Shown here one piece after another: positions 7,513 through 15,400 of a stretch of 27,290 nt of DNA (its first letter is position 1; every line of letters begins with the position of its first letter). The notes under the pieces are model-generated. The model was given only the letters and a program-made list of their open reading frames with translations, had not been told where the DNA came from and ran no database searches. The stretch is from an uncultured Oscillibacter sp. (GTDB lineage Bacteria; Bacillota; Clostridia; Oscillospirales; Oscillospiraceae): NCBI GenBank assembly GCA_910587875.1, contig CAJUOD010000023.1, forward strand, positions 1-27,290, given 5' to 3'. The translations under genes and the position numbers were made by a program.

Positions 7513-7710
7513 TTACTTGTAGGGGATCATCTTGCGGATGGCGTCCACGTTGGTGGCGTCGGCATAGCCTCCGGTGCGGAGGCGGCGGGTCCGCTTAGTG
7601 TCCTTTTTGGTCAGGATGTGGCTTTTAAAGGCTTTGGCGCGCTTGACCTTGCCGGTCTTGGTGAGGTTGAATCTCTTTTTGGCGCCGCTGTGGGTCTTCA
7701 GTTTCGGCAT
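7513..7710 (-). CDS. rpmI: 50S ribosomal protein L35
   Basis: 65 residues, the normal size. It opens MPKLKTHSGAKKRF and has the conserved KAFKSHILTKKDTKRTRRLR stretch. Small, strongly basic protein of the large subunit. Middle gene of the conserved infC-rpmI-rplT operon, 20 bases before rplT, with GGAAGGAG upstream. Confidence 0.97.
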   Translation of the reverse strand: MPKLKTHSGAKKRFNLTKTGKVKRAKAFKSHILTKKDTKRTRRLRTGGYADATNVDAIRKMIPYK

Positions 7711-7750
7711 AACGATTGACTCCTTCCGTGTTTTTGAACTTGCAGATTTT

Positions 7751-8275
7751 TTACTTGCCGGCCTTGGGAGAGAGGAAGATGGACATCATCCGCCCCTCCA
7801 GCTTCGCGGGCCGGTCCAGATTGGCAATCTCGGCGCACTGCTCAGCAAACTTGGTCAGCAGATCCCGCCCAATGTCGGTGTGCGCCATCTCGCGGCCGCG
7901 GAAACGAACAGAGACCTTGACCCGGTTGCCGTCGGCAATGAACTTCTGGGCATTCCGGAGCTTCGTGTTGAAGTCCCCGATGTCAATGCCCGGAGACATC
8001 CGAATCTCCTTGATCTCCACCACGTGCTGGTTCTTCCGGGCCTCTTTTTCCCGCTTGCTCTGCTCAAACCGGAACTTCCCATAGTTCATCAGCTTGCAGA
8101 CCGGGGGTTTGGCCTGGGGCGAGATCTTGACCAAGTCCAGATTCTGTTCCTCGGCGATGCGCAGGGCCTGCGCGGGGGCCATGATGCCAAGCTGCTCGCC
8201 CGCGGAGCCGATCAGACGGATCTCCTTGTCGCCGATACTCTCATTCAGTTCATGCACTTGCTTACTAATGGTCAA
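7751..8275 (-). CDS. infC: translation initiation factor IF-3
   Basis: Up to 174 residues. The N-terminal domain has the family signature LVKISPQAKPPVCKLMNYGKF and FEQSKREKEARKNQ; the C-terminal domain has the KVSVRFRGREMAH strand. It prevents subunit joining and checks the start codon. No ATG lies at the expected N-terminus: the candidates are TTG at 8273-8275, only 4 bases from GGAGG, or ATT at 8267-8269, 10 bases away. B. subtilis and E. coli infC start with ATT, so a non-ATG start used for IF-3 autocontrol is expected. The coordinates given use TTG. A long leader with an attenuator lies upstream. Confidence 0.95.
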   Translation of the reverse strand: MTISKQVHELNESIGDKEIRLIGSAGEQLGIMAPAQALRIAEEQNLDLVKISPQAKPPVCKLMNYGKFRFEQSKREKEARKNQHVVEIKEIRMSPGIDIGDFNTKLRNAQKFIADGNRVKVSVRFRGREMAHTDIGRDLLTKFAEQCAEIANLDRPAKLEGRMMSIFLSPKAGK

Positions 8276-8428
8276 AGCACCTCCATCCTAAAAATCACAA
8301 AACGCGGACACCGCAAGGCATCCGCGCGACAACGAACCGCCGGAACCGGCAGCTCGGGTAAATCGTTCTTGACCTCTTCGCGAAGACGCTGGAGGTGAGG
8401 CGGATGCAGTCAGCCTTCTTTGTTTTGC
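8276..8428 (-). promoter_or_regulatory. infC leader, L20-type attenuator candidate
   Basis: About 150 untranslated bases precede infC. They hold a 10-bp hairpin (8303-8312 with 8317-8326, loop of four) followed by TTTT, GTGA, TTTTT: an intrinsic terminator just before the ribosome binding site. The 5' arm of this terminator can pair instead with GCATCCGC near the start of the leader (8400-8407), 8 perfect pairs, which would act as an antiterminator. A 12-base palindrome lies between at 8375-8386. The placement matches the L20-controlled leader known in Bacillus; the binding protein here is inferred. Confidence 0.72.
8290..8326 (-). terminator. attenuator hairpin in the infC leader
   Basis: A stem of 10 pairs, including two G-U, closed by a four-base loop and followed by an interrupted T-tract (8290-8302). 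It ends 6 bases before the infC Shine-Dalgarno, so it is placed to switch the operon off. Confidence 0.75.
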
Positions 8429-8434
8429 CAAGTC

Positions 8435-8463
8435 AGTATACCAGCCCAAAGCCTCTTTGTCAA
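8435..8463 (-). promoter_or_regulatory. promoter of infC-rpmI-rplT
   Basis: TTGACA (8458-8463), 17-base spacer, TATACT (8435-8440) on the minus strand. Start near 8428. Confidence 0.88.
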
Positions 8464-8610
8464 TAAAGATTCCCCATTTTCTTGAATAATTTTCTGGCCC
8501 GGCGGCAAGAATAACCTCTGAACTCACTGGGGGGCGTCTTCAAACCGGCGGGCGCCGCAGCGGCCGGGCGGCTTGGAGGTGCCCTCAGGAGCCGAAAGGA
8601 GGTGTTCTCA

Positions 8611-8712
8611 GTGGAGAACCGGAACAATCAGAACCAGAACGAACGCGAGCAGAATCAGCAGAACAACCAGAAGGAGCAGCAGCGCCAGAATCAGAAGGAG
8701 AACCGCAAGTAA
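8611..8712 (+). CDS. 33-residue Asn/Gln-rich peptide of unknown function
   Basis: Starts with GTG, preceded at 8 bases by a perfect AGGAGGTG (8597-8604), and ends TAA just before a strong terminator. The product contains only six amino acid types: Met1 plus 10 Asn, 10 Gln, 5 Glu, 4 Arg and 3 Lys. It has no hydrophobic residue after Met1, so it must be unstructured and very soluble. Translation signals and terminator support a real gene. Gln/Asn-rich composition is reminiscent of gamma-type small acid-soluble spore proteins and other small spore proteins, but no family motif is present and I assign no function. I saw no convincing promoter in 8464-8596. Confidence 0.65.
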   Translation: MENRNNQNQNEREQNQQNNQKEQQRQNQKENRK

Positions 8713-8730
8713 GCTCCTCTTTTCCCAAGA

Positions 8731-8765
8731 CAGGCGGCAGGTCAAAGGACCTGCCGCCTGTTTTT
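8731..8765 (+). terminator. terminator after the Asn/Gln-rich peptide gene
   Basis: A perfect 13-bp stem (8731-8743 with 8748-8760), loop AAAG, then five T. The last T bases touch the stop codon of the convergent marR gene. On the minus strand no T-tract follows, so marR may lack a good terminator. Confidence 0.93.
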
Positions 8766-9226
8766 CACGCCTCCTCCGCCTTCCCCGGCGGGAGGTCCAC
8801 CTCCGGCATCAGCTCCCGGTTCACGATCTGGAGCATCTCCTCCAGCTTCCCGCACTCCTCCGGGGTGAAGCGGGCGGCCACCCGGTCCATCACCGTCTCG
8901 ATGTAGCTCCGGGACACGTTGTAGTAGTCGATATACTTCTGGGTGACCTCCAGGTGGTACTCCCGGCGGTCGCTGGCGGACTGGACCTTGCGGACATAGC
9001 CCTTTTTCACCAGGCTGTTGACCTTGTAGGCCGCGTTGGGCGGGGAGATGCGCATGAAGCCCGCGAACTCGTTGATAGTGGGGCTGCCCAGGGCCTGGAT
9101 GGACTCCATGCAGAAGGTCTCCACCGTGGTCAGGCTGGCCTCCCGGTCCTGGAAGCGCCGGAAGATCTCCTGGTAGAAATGCAGCTTGAACTTCGAGTAC
9201 ACGCTGTTGAACGCCTGCTCCAGCAT
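8765..9226 (-). CDS. MarR-family regulator, probable FabT-like regulator of fatty acid synthesis
   Basis: 153 residues from the ATG at 9226, chosen because AGGAGG lies 7 bases upstream; an upstream extension has no such site. A winged helix-turn-helix spans about residues 46-95: the TINEFAGFM helix, the SPPNAAYKVNSLVKKGYV recognition helix and the SASDRREYHLEVT wing with the Asp-Arg-Arg typical of MarR. Helices on both sides form the dimer interface. It sits at the 3' end of the acp-acc-fab cluster but has its own promoter. FabT, a MarR protein, controls such clusters in lactobacilli, streptococci and clostridia, so the same role is inferred; the likely operator is the inverted repeat in front of acpP. 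Confidence 0.82.
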   Translation of the reverse strand: MLEQAFNSVYSKFKLHFYQEIFRRFQDREASLTTVETFCMESIQALGSPTINEFAGFMRISPPNAAYKVNSLVKKGYVRKVQSASDRREYHLEVTQKYIDYYNVSRSYIETVMDRVAARFTPEECGKLEEMLQIVNRELMPEVDLPPGKAEEA

Positions 9227-9262
9227 CGCCCTTCCTCCTTCCGCGCCAAGCCTTCTTTCCCT

Positions 9263-9291
9263 ATTATACCCGGGCCGGCGGAAAAACGCAA
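9263..9291 (-). promoter_or_regulatory. promoter of marR
   Basis: TTGCGT (9286-9291), 17-base spacer, TATAAT (9263-9268) on the minus strand, in the 76-base gap after fabZ. Start near 9256. It lets the regulator be made independently of the fab operon. Confidence 0.75.
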
Positions 9292-9302
9292 TGGCCTCCT
9301 GC

Positions 9303-9734
9303 TTATCCAATGGCAAAGGTCAGCTCCGCCGTCACGGCAATCTCGCCGTCCACCCGGGCCGTGCACTCTCCCACGCCGACGGGCCCCTTCTGCTTCGTCA
9401 GGCGGCACTCCAGCTCCAGCACGTCCCCGGGGACCACCTGGCGCTTGAAACGGGCGTCCTTCACCCGGCCCAGAAAGGCCAGCTTTCCCCGATTCTCCGG
9501 CAGGGCCAGCACCGCCACGCCCCCCACCTGGGCCAGGGCCTCGATGATGAGCACGCCGGGCATCACGTGCTTCTGGGGAAAATGGCCCTGGAAGAAGGGC
9601 TCGTTGACCGTGACGCATTTCACGCCCCTGGCCCACTGGCCCGGCTCGCCGTCCACGATCTTGTCCACCAGGGCAAAGGGGTAGCGGTGGGGCAGGATCT
9701 CGGCGATTTGATTGGAATCATACTGCATACTCAT
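9303..9734 (-). CDS. fabZ: 3-hydroxyacyl-ACP dehydratase
   Basis: 143 residues from the ATG at 9734, which has GGAGG 7 bases upstream and starts 2 bases after the fabF stop. Hot-dog fold family signature: LPHRYPFALVD at 14-24, the catalytic His51 in FFQGHFP, and Glu65 in VLIIEALAQVGG. It dehydrates 3-hydroxyacyl-ACP to trans-2-enoyl-ACP in fatty acid elongation. It is the only dehydratase in the cluster; no fabA-like gene is present. Confidence 0.95.
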   Translation of the reverse strand: MSMQYDSNQIAEILPHRYPFALVDKIVDGEPGQWARGVKCVTVNEPFFQGHFPQKHVMPGVLIIEALAQVGGVAVLALPENRGKLAFLGRVKDARFKRQVVPGDVLELECRLTKQKGPVGVGECTARVDGEIAVTAELTFAIG

Positions 9735-9736
9735 AC

Positions 9737-10978
9737 TTACGCCTCCCATCTCTTAAAGAGCAGGCTGCCGTTGTGCCCGCCGAAGCCCAGAGAGTTGGAC
9801 AGGGCGCAGCGGATCGCCGCCTCCCGGCCCCGGTTGGGCACGACGTCCAGATCACACTCCGGGTCCGGCGTCCGGTAGTTGATGGTGGCGGGGATGAAGC
9901 CGTCCTTCAGCGCCAGGGCGGTGAAAATGGCCTCCACGGCTCCCGCCGCCCCCAGCATGTGGCCCGTCATAGACTTGGTGGAGCTGACGGCAAGCTTATA
10001 GGCGTGGTCCCCGAAGACCGTTTTGACGGCGGCGGTCTCTCCCGCGTCGTTTAAGTGGGTGGAGGTCCCGTGGGCGTTGATGTAGTCCACTTCCTCCGGC
10101 TTTGCCCCAGCGTCTTCCAAGGCCATGGCCATGGCGTCCGCGCCGCCGCTGCCGTCGGGCCGGGGGGCCGTCATGTGGTAGGCGTCGCAGGTGGCGCCGT
10201 ATCCGGCGACCTCGGCGTAGATCTTCGCGCCCCGGGCCAGGGCGTGGTCCAGCTCCTCCAGCAGGAGGACGCCCGCGCCCTCTCCCATGACGAAGCCATT
10301 GCGCTCCGCGTCAAAGGGGATGGAGGCCCGGCTGGGGTCCGTGCTTTGGGACAGGGCCTTCATGGAGGTGAAGCCCCCCACGGCCAGGGGCGTCAGGGCC
10401 GCCTCGCTGCCTCCGCAGAGCATGGCCTCGGCGTAGCCGTCCCGGATGTAGCGGAAGGCGTCGCCCACGGCGTTGGTGCCCCCGGCGCAGGCGGTGACGG
10501 GGCAGGTACACATCCCCCGGAAGCCGGAGTCGATGGCCACCCGTCCGGCGGCCATGTTGCAGATGCCCGTGGGGATGAAGAAGGGGGACACCCGGTCCCA
10601 GCCCCGGGCCAGCCCCCGGTCGTGCTCCTCCTCCGTGATGCCGATGCCCCCGATGCCGCTGGAGACAATGACCCCGCAGCGTCTCGGGTCGGCGTTTTCC
10701 ACCTGGAAGCCGCTGTCCGCCAGGGCCTCCCGGGCGGCGGCCAGGGCGAACTGGGTGAAGCGCCCCATGCGCTTGGTCTCGGGCTTGCCGAAGAGGGCCT
10801 CGGGGTCGAAGCCCTTCACCTCGGCGGCCAGCTGGACCTTCATCCCGGCGGGGTCGAACCGGGTGATGGGCCCGATTCCGCAGGCCCCCTCCCGGGCGGC
10901 CCGCCAGCTCTCAGGCACAGTGAGGCCCAGGGGCGTCACCGCGCCCAGGCCGGTAATCACGACTCTCCGTCGCTTCAT
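9737..10978 (-). CDS. fabF: 3-oxoacyl-ACP synthase II
   Basis: 413 residues from the ATG at 10978 (start MKRRRVVITG); a TTG six bases upstream is an alternative. The catalytic triad of the KAS I/II family is visible: Cys164 in TACAGGTNA, His303 in NAHGTSTHLND and His340 in KSMTGHMLGAAG. It condenses malonyl-ACP with a growing acyl-ACP. Located between fabG and fabZ in the elongation operon; upstream purine-rich GGAGGAGAGG serves translation. Confidence 0.96.
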   Translation of the reverse strand: MKRRRVVITGLGAVTPLGLTVPESWRAAREGACGIGPITRFDPAGMKVQLAAEVKGFDPEALFGKPETKRMGRFTQFALAAAREALADSGFQVENADPRRCGVIVSSGIGGIGITEEEHDRGLARGWDRVSPFFIPTGICNMAAGRVAIDSGFRGMCTCPVTACAGGTNAVGDAFRYIRDGYAEAMLCGGSEAALTPLAVGGFTSMKALSQSTDPSRASIPFDAERNGFVMGEGAGVLLLEELDHALARGAKIYAEVAGYGATCDAYHMTAPRPDGSGGADAMAMALEDAGAKPEEVDYINAHGTSTHLNDAGETAAVKTVFGDHAYKLAVSSTKSMTGHMLGAAGAVEAIFTALALKDGFIPATINYRTPDPECDLDVVPNRGREAAIRCALSNSLGFGGHNGSLLFKRWEA

Positions 10979-10998
10979 AGTCAACCTCTCCTCCTATC

Positions 10999-11742
10999 TC
11001 ACATGGACATGCCGCCGTCTACGGCCAGCACCTGGCCGGTGATATAGGCGGCCTCGCCGCTTGCCAGGAAGGCCACAGCCCGGGCCACGTCCTCCGGCGC
11101 GCCCAGGCGGCCCATGGGGATGCTCCCCTGGGCGGCGGTCCGGGCGGACTCCGACAGGGCGGCGGTCATGTCCGTCTCGATAAAGCCCGGGGCCACGGCG
11201 TTTACCGTCACCCCCCGGGAGGCCAGCTCCTTGGCCAGGGACTTCGTCATGCCGATGATTCCCGCCTTGCTGGCGGCGTAGTTCACCTGTCCGGCGTTGC
11301 CCCGAAGGGCCACCACGGAGCTCAAATTCACAATGCGCCCGCAGCGCTGCTTCAGCATCAGCTTGGAGACCGCCTTCATGCACAGAAAGGCCCCCTTTAA
11401 ATTGGCGGCGAGAACTAAGTCAAAGTCCGCCTCGCTCATGCGCATCACCAGGTTGTCCCGGGTGATTCCGGCGTTGTTCACCAGAATATCGATTCTCCCG
11501 AACGCCTCCACGGCGGCCTTCACCAAGGCGTCCACCTGGGCGGTGTCGGACACGTCGCACCGGACCGCCAGGGCCCTGGCTCCCAGGGCCTCGACGGCCC
11601 GGACGGTCTCCTGGGCCGCCGCCTCGTTCCCGGCGTAGCACAGGACCACGTTGGCCCCGCCCCTGGCCAGCTCCAGGCAGACGGCCCGGCCAATGCCCCG
11701 GCTTCCCCCGGTGACGACGGCGGTCTTTCCCTCGAAATTCAT
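10999..11742 (-). CDS. fabG: 3-oxoacyl-ACP reductase
   Basis: 247 residues, normal for FabG. Short-chain dehydrogenase motifs: TGGSRGIG at 11-18 for NADPH, NNAG at 89-92, and the catalytic Ser141/142, Tyr155 and Lys159 in VNYAASKAG. It reduces 3-oxoacyl-ACP. The ATG overlaps the fabD stop (ATGA), a sign of translational coupling. Confidence 0.96.
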   Translation of the reverse strand: MNFEGKTAVVTGGSRGIGRAVCLELARGGANVVLCYAGNEAAAQETVRAVEALGARALAVRCDVSDTAQVDALVKAAVEAFGRIDILVNNAGITRDNLVMRMSEADFDLVLAANLKGAFLCMKAVSKLMLKQRCGRIVNLSSVVALRGNAGQVNYAASKAGIIGMTKSLAKELASRGVTVNAVAPGFIETDMTAALSESARTAAQGSIPMGRLGAPEDVARAVAFLASGEAAYITGQVLAVDGGMSM

Positions 11743-12680
11743 CTCTCGTTCTCCTTTACAAGCCCCTCCAGGGCCTCCACGTCCCGAACCGTCTCCACGG
11801 CGTACACCGGGAGGCCGGGGACCGTCTTCTTCACAAAGCCGCTGAGGGCTTTACCGGGCCCGATCTCCACCAGGGCGTCCAGGCCCAGGTCCGCCATGCG
11901 GCGGATGGAGTCCTCCATGTACACACTGCTCTGGACCTGCCGGACCAGCAGGGCGGGGACGGAGTCCTCCGCCCCCTTTTCCCGGCCCAGGCAGTTGAAG
12001 ATCACGGGAATTTCCATCTCGCCGAAGGCCACGCTCTGGAAGTACTCTTCCAGGGCCTCCCCGGCGGGCTTCATCAGCGGCGTGTGGAAGGGCCCGCTGA
12101 CCTTCAGGGGCAGGCAGCGCTTCGCGCCCCGCTCCTTGGCCAGGGCGGCGGCCTTCTCCACCGCCGCCTTGTCCCCGCCGATGACCAACTGCCCCGGGCA
12201 ATTGTAGTTGGCGATGACCACAGTGCCCAGGTCCGCCGCCTCCTCACAGGCTTCCTGCAAGGGCTCCCGGTCCACACCCAGGACGGCCATCATGGCGCTG
12301 TCGTGGCCCTGGGCGGCCTCCTCCATGGCCTTCCCCCGGAAGACCGCCAGGCGCACCGCCGTCCGCGCGTCGAACACCCCGGCGGCGTGGAGGGCGGAGT
12401 ACTCCCCCAGGGAGAGTCCCGCCGCCGCCGAGGGGGCGATCCCCTTCTCCCGCAGCACCGCCGTCAGCCCGGCGGCGAAGGCCACCATACAGGGCTGGGT
12501 ATAGCGGGTCTGGTTCAGCACCCCCTCCGGGTCCTCAAAACAGGTCCGCTTTAAGTCGAAATCCACTTCCGCTTGAGCCGCGTCGAAGACCTCCCGGAAG
12601 GCGGGGAACGCCTCGTAGAGGTCCGCCCCCATGCCGGGATGCTGGCTGCCCTGCCCGGCGTACAAAAAGCCCAGCTTCAC
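11739..12680 (-). CDS. fabD: malonyl-CoA:ACP transacylase
   Basis: 313 residues from the GTG at 12680, chosen because it forms a GTGA overlap with the fabK stop and yields the family start MKLGFLYAGQGSQ; an ATG 15 bases upstream adds five residues but has no ribosome binding site. The nucleophile Ser90 lies in GLSLGEYSAL, Arg116 in FRGKAM and His200 in SGPFHTPLM. It charges ACP with malonate for FabH and FabF. Confidence 0.95.
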   Translation of the reverse strand: MKLGFLYAGQGSQHPGMGADLYEAFPAFREVFDAAQAEVDFDLKRTCFEDPEGVLNQTRYTQPCMVAFAAGLTAVLREKGIAPSAAAGLSLGEYSALHAAGVFDARTAVRLAVFRGKAMEEAAQGHDSAMMAVLGVDREPLQEACEEAADLGTVVIANYNCPGQLVIGGDKAAVEKAAALAKERGAKRCLPLKVSGPFHTPLMKPAGEALEEYFQSVAFGEMEIPVIFNCLGREKGAEDSVPALLVRQVQSSVYMEDSIRRMADLGLDALVEIGPGKALSGFVKKTVPGLPVYAVETVRDVEALEGLVKENER

Positions 12681-13624
12681 CGCGCGGCCCCCCATTCCTG
12701 AGCGGTCTGCTCCAGGACGGCCCTGCCGCCGCTCATCAGCTCCTCAAAGATCTGCCGCAGAGGCTTGATCTCATGCACCATGCCGGCCACCTGGCCCATC
12801 ATGACGCTGCCATGGTCCACGTCGCCCTCCAGCACGGCCCGGCGGAGGCCCCCCAGGGTGACGGTCTCCAGCTCCTCCAGGGTCGCCCCCCGCTTTTCCA
12901 GGGCCAGGTACTCCCGGGCCATCTTGTTTTTCAGCACCCGCACCGGCCCGCCGATGGAGCGGCCCGTGACGGTGGTGTCGGAGTCCTTGGCCTTCAGCAC
13001 GGCCTGTTTGTAGTTCTCATGGATGGGGCACTCCCGGCTTGCCAGGAGGCAGGTGCCCACCTGGATGCCCGCGGCCCCCAGGGCCAGGGCCGCCGCCATC
13101 TGCCGCCCGTCGGCGACGCCTCCGGCGGCGATGACTGGCACGTCCACCGCGTCGATGACCTGGGGCACCAGGGCCATGGTGGTCATCTCCCCCACGTGGC
13201 CCCCGGACTCCATGCCCTCGGCCACAAAGGCGTCCACGCCGTAGCGGCTGAGCCGCTTCGCCAGCACCGCCGCCGCCACCACGGGGATGACCTTGATCCC
13301 GGCCTCCTTCCAGGCGGGGACGTACTGGCCCGGATTCCCCGCGCCGGTGGTGACCACCTGCACGCCCTCGTCCAGGATCACCTGGGCGATGTCGGCGGCG
13401 TAGGGGCTCATCAGCATCAGGTTCACGCCGAAGGGCTTATCGGTCAATTCCCGGGCCCGGCGGATCTCCTTGCGGAGCCGGTCCGCGTCCCAGCCGCCGG
13501 TGGCGATCATGCCTAAGGCCCCGGCGTTGGAGCAGGCGGCGGCAAATTCCCCGGTGGCAATGTTGGCCATGCCGCCCTGGATAATGGGGAACTCGGTCCC
13601 CAGGATTTCATTTAACTTCTTCAT
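12677..13624 (-). CDS. fabK: enoyl-ACP reductase II, FMN-dependent
   Basis: 315 residues. It opens MKKLNEILGTEFPIIQGGMANIA, the TIM-barrel start typical of FabK, and has GGHVGEMTT with the family's conserved His143, and a second glycine-rich phosphate-binding strand (VIAAGGVADGRQ). It reduces enoyl-ACP with NADH or NADPH and FMN. No FabI is in the window; FabK enzymes are insensitive to triclosan. The nitronate monooxygenase family is related, but the position between fabH and fabD fixes the role. Confidence 0.93.
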   Translation of the reverse strand: MKKLNEILGTEFPIIQGGMANIATGEFAAACSNAGALGMIATGGWDADRLRKEIRRARELTDKPFGVNLMLMSPYAADIAQVILDEGVQVVTTGAGNPGQYVPAWKEAGIKVIPVVAAAVLAKRLSRYGVDAFVAEGMESGGHVGEMTTMALVPQVIDAVDVPVIAAGGVADGRQMAAALALGAAGIQVGTCLLASRECPIHENYKQAVLKAKDSDTTVTGRSIGGPVRVLKNKMAREYLALEKRGATLEELETVTLGGLRRAVLEGDVDHGSVMMGQVAGMVHEIKPLRQIFEELMSGGRAVLEQTAQEWGAAR

Positions 13625-13640
13625 GACGTTCTTCCTTCCA

Positions 13641-14591
13641 TCACGCGAACTCGATGAGGCACCCGCCCCAGGTGAGGCCGCCGCCGAAGCCCACGGCCAG
13701 AATCCGGCTTCCGGGGCCGATCTTCCCCTGCTCCCTCAGCTCGCTCAAGACCAAGGGGATGCTGGCGGCGGAGGTGTTGCCGTATTCGGCGATGTTCTTA
13801 TAGTACTTCTCCGGCGGGATATGGTATTTCCGCACCGCCAGGTCGATGATGCGGGCGTTGGCCTGGTGGAAGACGAAGAAGTCCACGTCCTCCAAGGTCC
13901 GGCCCGTCTTTTTCAGCACCTGGTCCACGCACCAGGGCACCGCCTCCACGGCGAACTTGAAGACCTTCGTGCCCTCCATGGAGATAAGGCTGGGCTCCCC
14001 CGCCTCGGGGCCGGGGAGGCGCAGCAGCTCGCCGTTTCCATGACAGCCCAGCACGGCGGAGATGGAGGGCCAGCCCTCCCGGCACTCCACCACGGCGGCC
14101 CCGGCTCCGTCTCCAAAGAGGATGCAGGTGCCCCGGTCCGCCCAGTTGATAACCCGGCTCAAATTCTCCGCCCCCACCACCAGGCCGTATTTCCGGGGGG
14201 AGGCGTTCAGCAGACACTCCATGGTGTGCAGGGCGAAGAGAAAGCCCGTACACGCCGCGTTGAGGTCAAAGCAGGGGATATCCTCCGGCAGGCCCAGGGC
14301 CCGCTGAACCGTACAGGCGGCGGAAGGCACCAGGGTCTCCGGCGTCACCGTGGCGATGACGCACGCGCCGATTTCCTCCGGGGACACCCCCGCGTCCTCC
14401 AGCGCCCGGCGGGCGGCTTGGGCGGTGACGGCGGAGATGGTCTCTCCCTCTCCGCAGTGGTGCCGGGTTTGGATGCCCGTCCGGGCGGTGATCCACTCGT
14501 CGCTGGTGTCCACCACCTTTTCCAGGTCCCGGTTGGTCACCAGCTTCCCGGGCACGCTCCGGCCCGTCCCCCGAATTTTGATTCCGTTCAT
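13641..14591 (-). CDS. fabH: 3-oxoacyl-ACP synthase III
   Basis: 316 residues, normal. The catalytic triad is complete: Cys114 in NAACTGFLFAL, His242 in FHQANARI and Asn272 in EYGNTSAAS. It starts fatty acid synthesis by condensing acetyl-CoA (or a branched primer) with malonyl-ACP. The ATG overlaps the accA stop (ATGA). Substrate preference cannot be read from the sequence. Confidence 0.96.
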   Translation of the reverse strand: MNGIKIRGTGRSVPGKLVTNRDLEKVVDTSDEWITARTGIQTRHHCGEGETISAVTAQAARRALEDAGVSPEEIGACVIATVTPETLVPSAACTVQRALGLPEDIPCFDLNAACTGFLFALHTMECLLNASPRKYGLVVGAENLSRVINWADRGTCILFGDGAGAAVVECREGWPSISAVLGCHGNGELLRLPGPEAGEPSLISMEGTKVFKFAVEAVPWCVDQVLKKTGRTLEDVDFFVFHQANARIIDLAVRKYHIPPEKYYKNIAEYGNTSAASIPLVLSELREQGKIGPGSRILAVGFGGGLTWGGCLIEFA

Positions 14592-15400
14592 GCTTCCTCC
14601 TTCGGGGGCACGCCCATTTTTCTGAATTTCTGATAGCGCTTCTCCGCCAGGCTTCCGCCGCTCTCCTTCAGGAGGGCCGCCAGGTGGCGGCTTAGGCAGC
14701 GGTCCAGCTCCCGGAACACCGCCTCCGGGGCCAGGTGGGCCCCGCCCTCCGGCTCCGGGACCACGTCGTCCACCACCCCCAGGGCCAGCAGGTCCGGGGC
14801 GGTGAGCTTCATCAAGTCACAGGCCTCCTCGTGCCGGGAGGCGTCCCGCCAGAGGATGGAGGCAAACCCCTCCGGGGAGAGGATGGCGTAGACGGCGTTT
14901 TCCAGCATCAGCACCCGGTCGGCCACGGCCAGGGCCAGGGCTCCGCCGCTGTTCCCCTCTCCGGTGATGACGGCGATGACGGGCACGGCGAGGCGGCTCA
15001 TCTCCATCAGGTTTCGGGCGATGGCCTCCCCCTGGCCCCGGGCCTCGGCCTCCAGGCCGGGGTAGGCCCCGGAGGTGTCGATCAGCGTAAACACCGGGCG
15101 GCGGAACTTCTCCGCCTGCTTCATCAATCGCAGGGCCTTCCGGTAGCCCTCGGGCCCCGGCATGCCGAAGTTACAGCGGATGCTCTCCTCCGCCGTCTTC
15201 CCCTTCCGGGTGCCGATAACGGTGACGGGCCGCCCGTGGTACAGGGCAATCCCCCCCAGAATGGCCGGGTCCTCCCGGCAGAGACGGTCCCCCTTCTGCT
15301 CGAAAAAGTCCGTGAAGAGGGCGCCGATGTAGTCGGTGATATTGGGCCGCTGGGGGTGCCGGGCGGCGGCCACCCGCTGGGCGGCGGTCAGGCTGCTCAT
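14588..15400 (-). CDS. accA: acetyl-CoA carboxylase, carboxyltransferase alpha subunit
   Basis: 270 residues; shorter at the N-terminus than E. coli AccA (319) but typical of several Firmicutes. Crotonase-fold motifs include GTRKGKT, NFGMPGPEGYRKALRLM, IDTSGAYPG and the oxyanion segment GEGNSGGALA. With AccD it transfers the carboxyl group from carboxybiotin to acetyl-CoA. The start overlaps the accD stop (ATGA). Confidence 0.96.
   Translation of the reverse strand: MSSLTAAQRVAAARHPQRPNITDYIGALFTDFFEQKGDRLCREDPAILGGIALYHGRPVTVIGTRKGKTAEESIRCNFGMPGPEGYRKALRLMKQAEKFRRPVFTLIDTSGAYPGLEAEARGQGEAIARNLMEMSRLAVPVIAVITGEGNSGGALALAVADRVLMLENAVYAILSPEGFASILWRDASRHEEACDLMKLTAPDLLALGVVDDVVPEPEGGAHLAPEAVFRELDRCLSRHLAALLKESGGSLAEKRYQKFRKMGVPPKEEA

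Noticed and set aside
8484..8513. GAATA and CAAGAATA as a sporulation (sigma-G-like) promoter for the Asn/Gln-rich peptide
   Set aside because: The second box departs from the expected pattern, and the spacing was chosen to fit. It is not distinguishable from chance.
12678..12695. ATG start for fabD at 12695
   Set aside because: It has no ribosome binding site and adds a non-conserved MGGRA. The GTG overlapping the fabK stop fits the family start and the overlap style of the operon.
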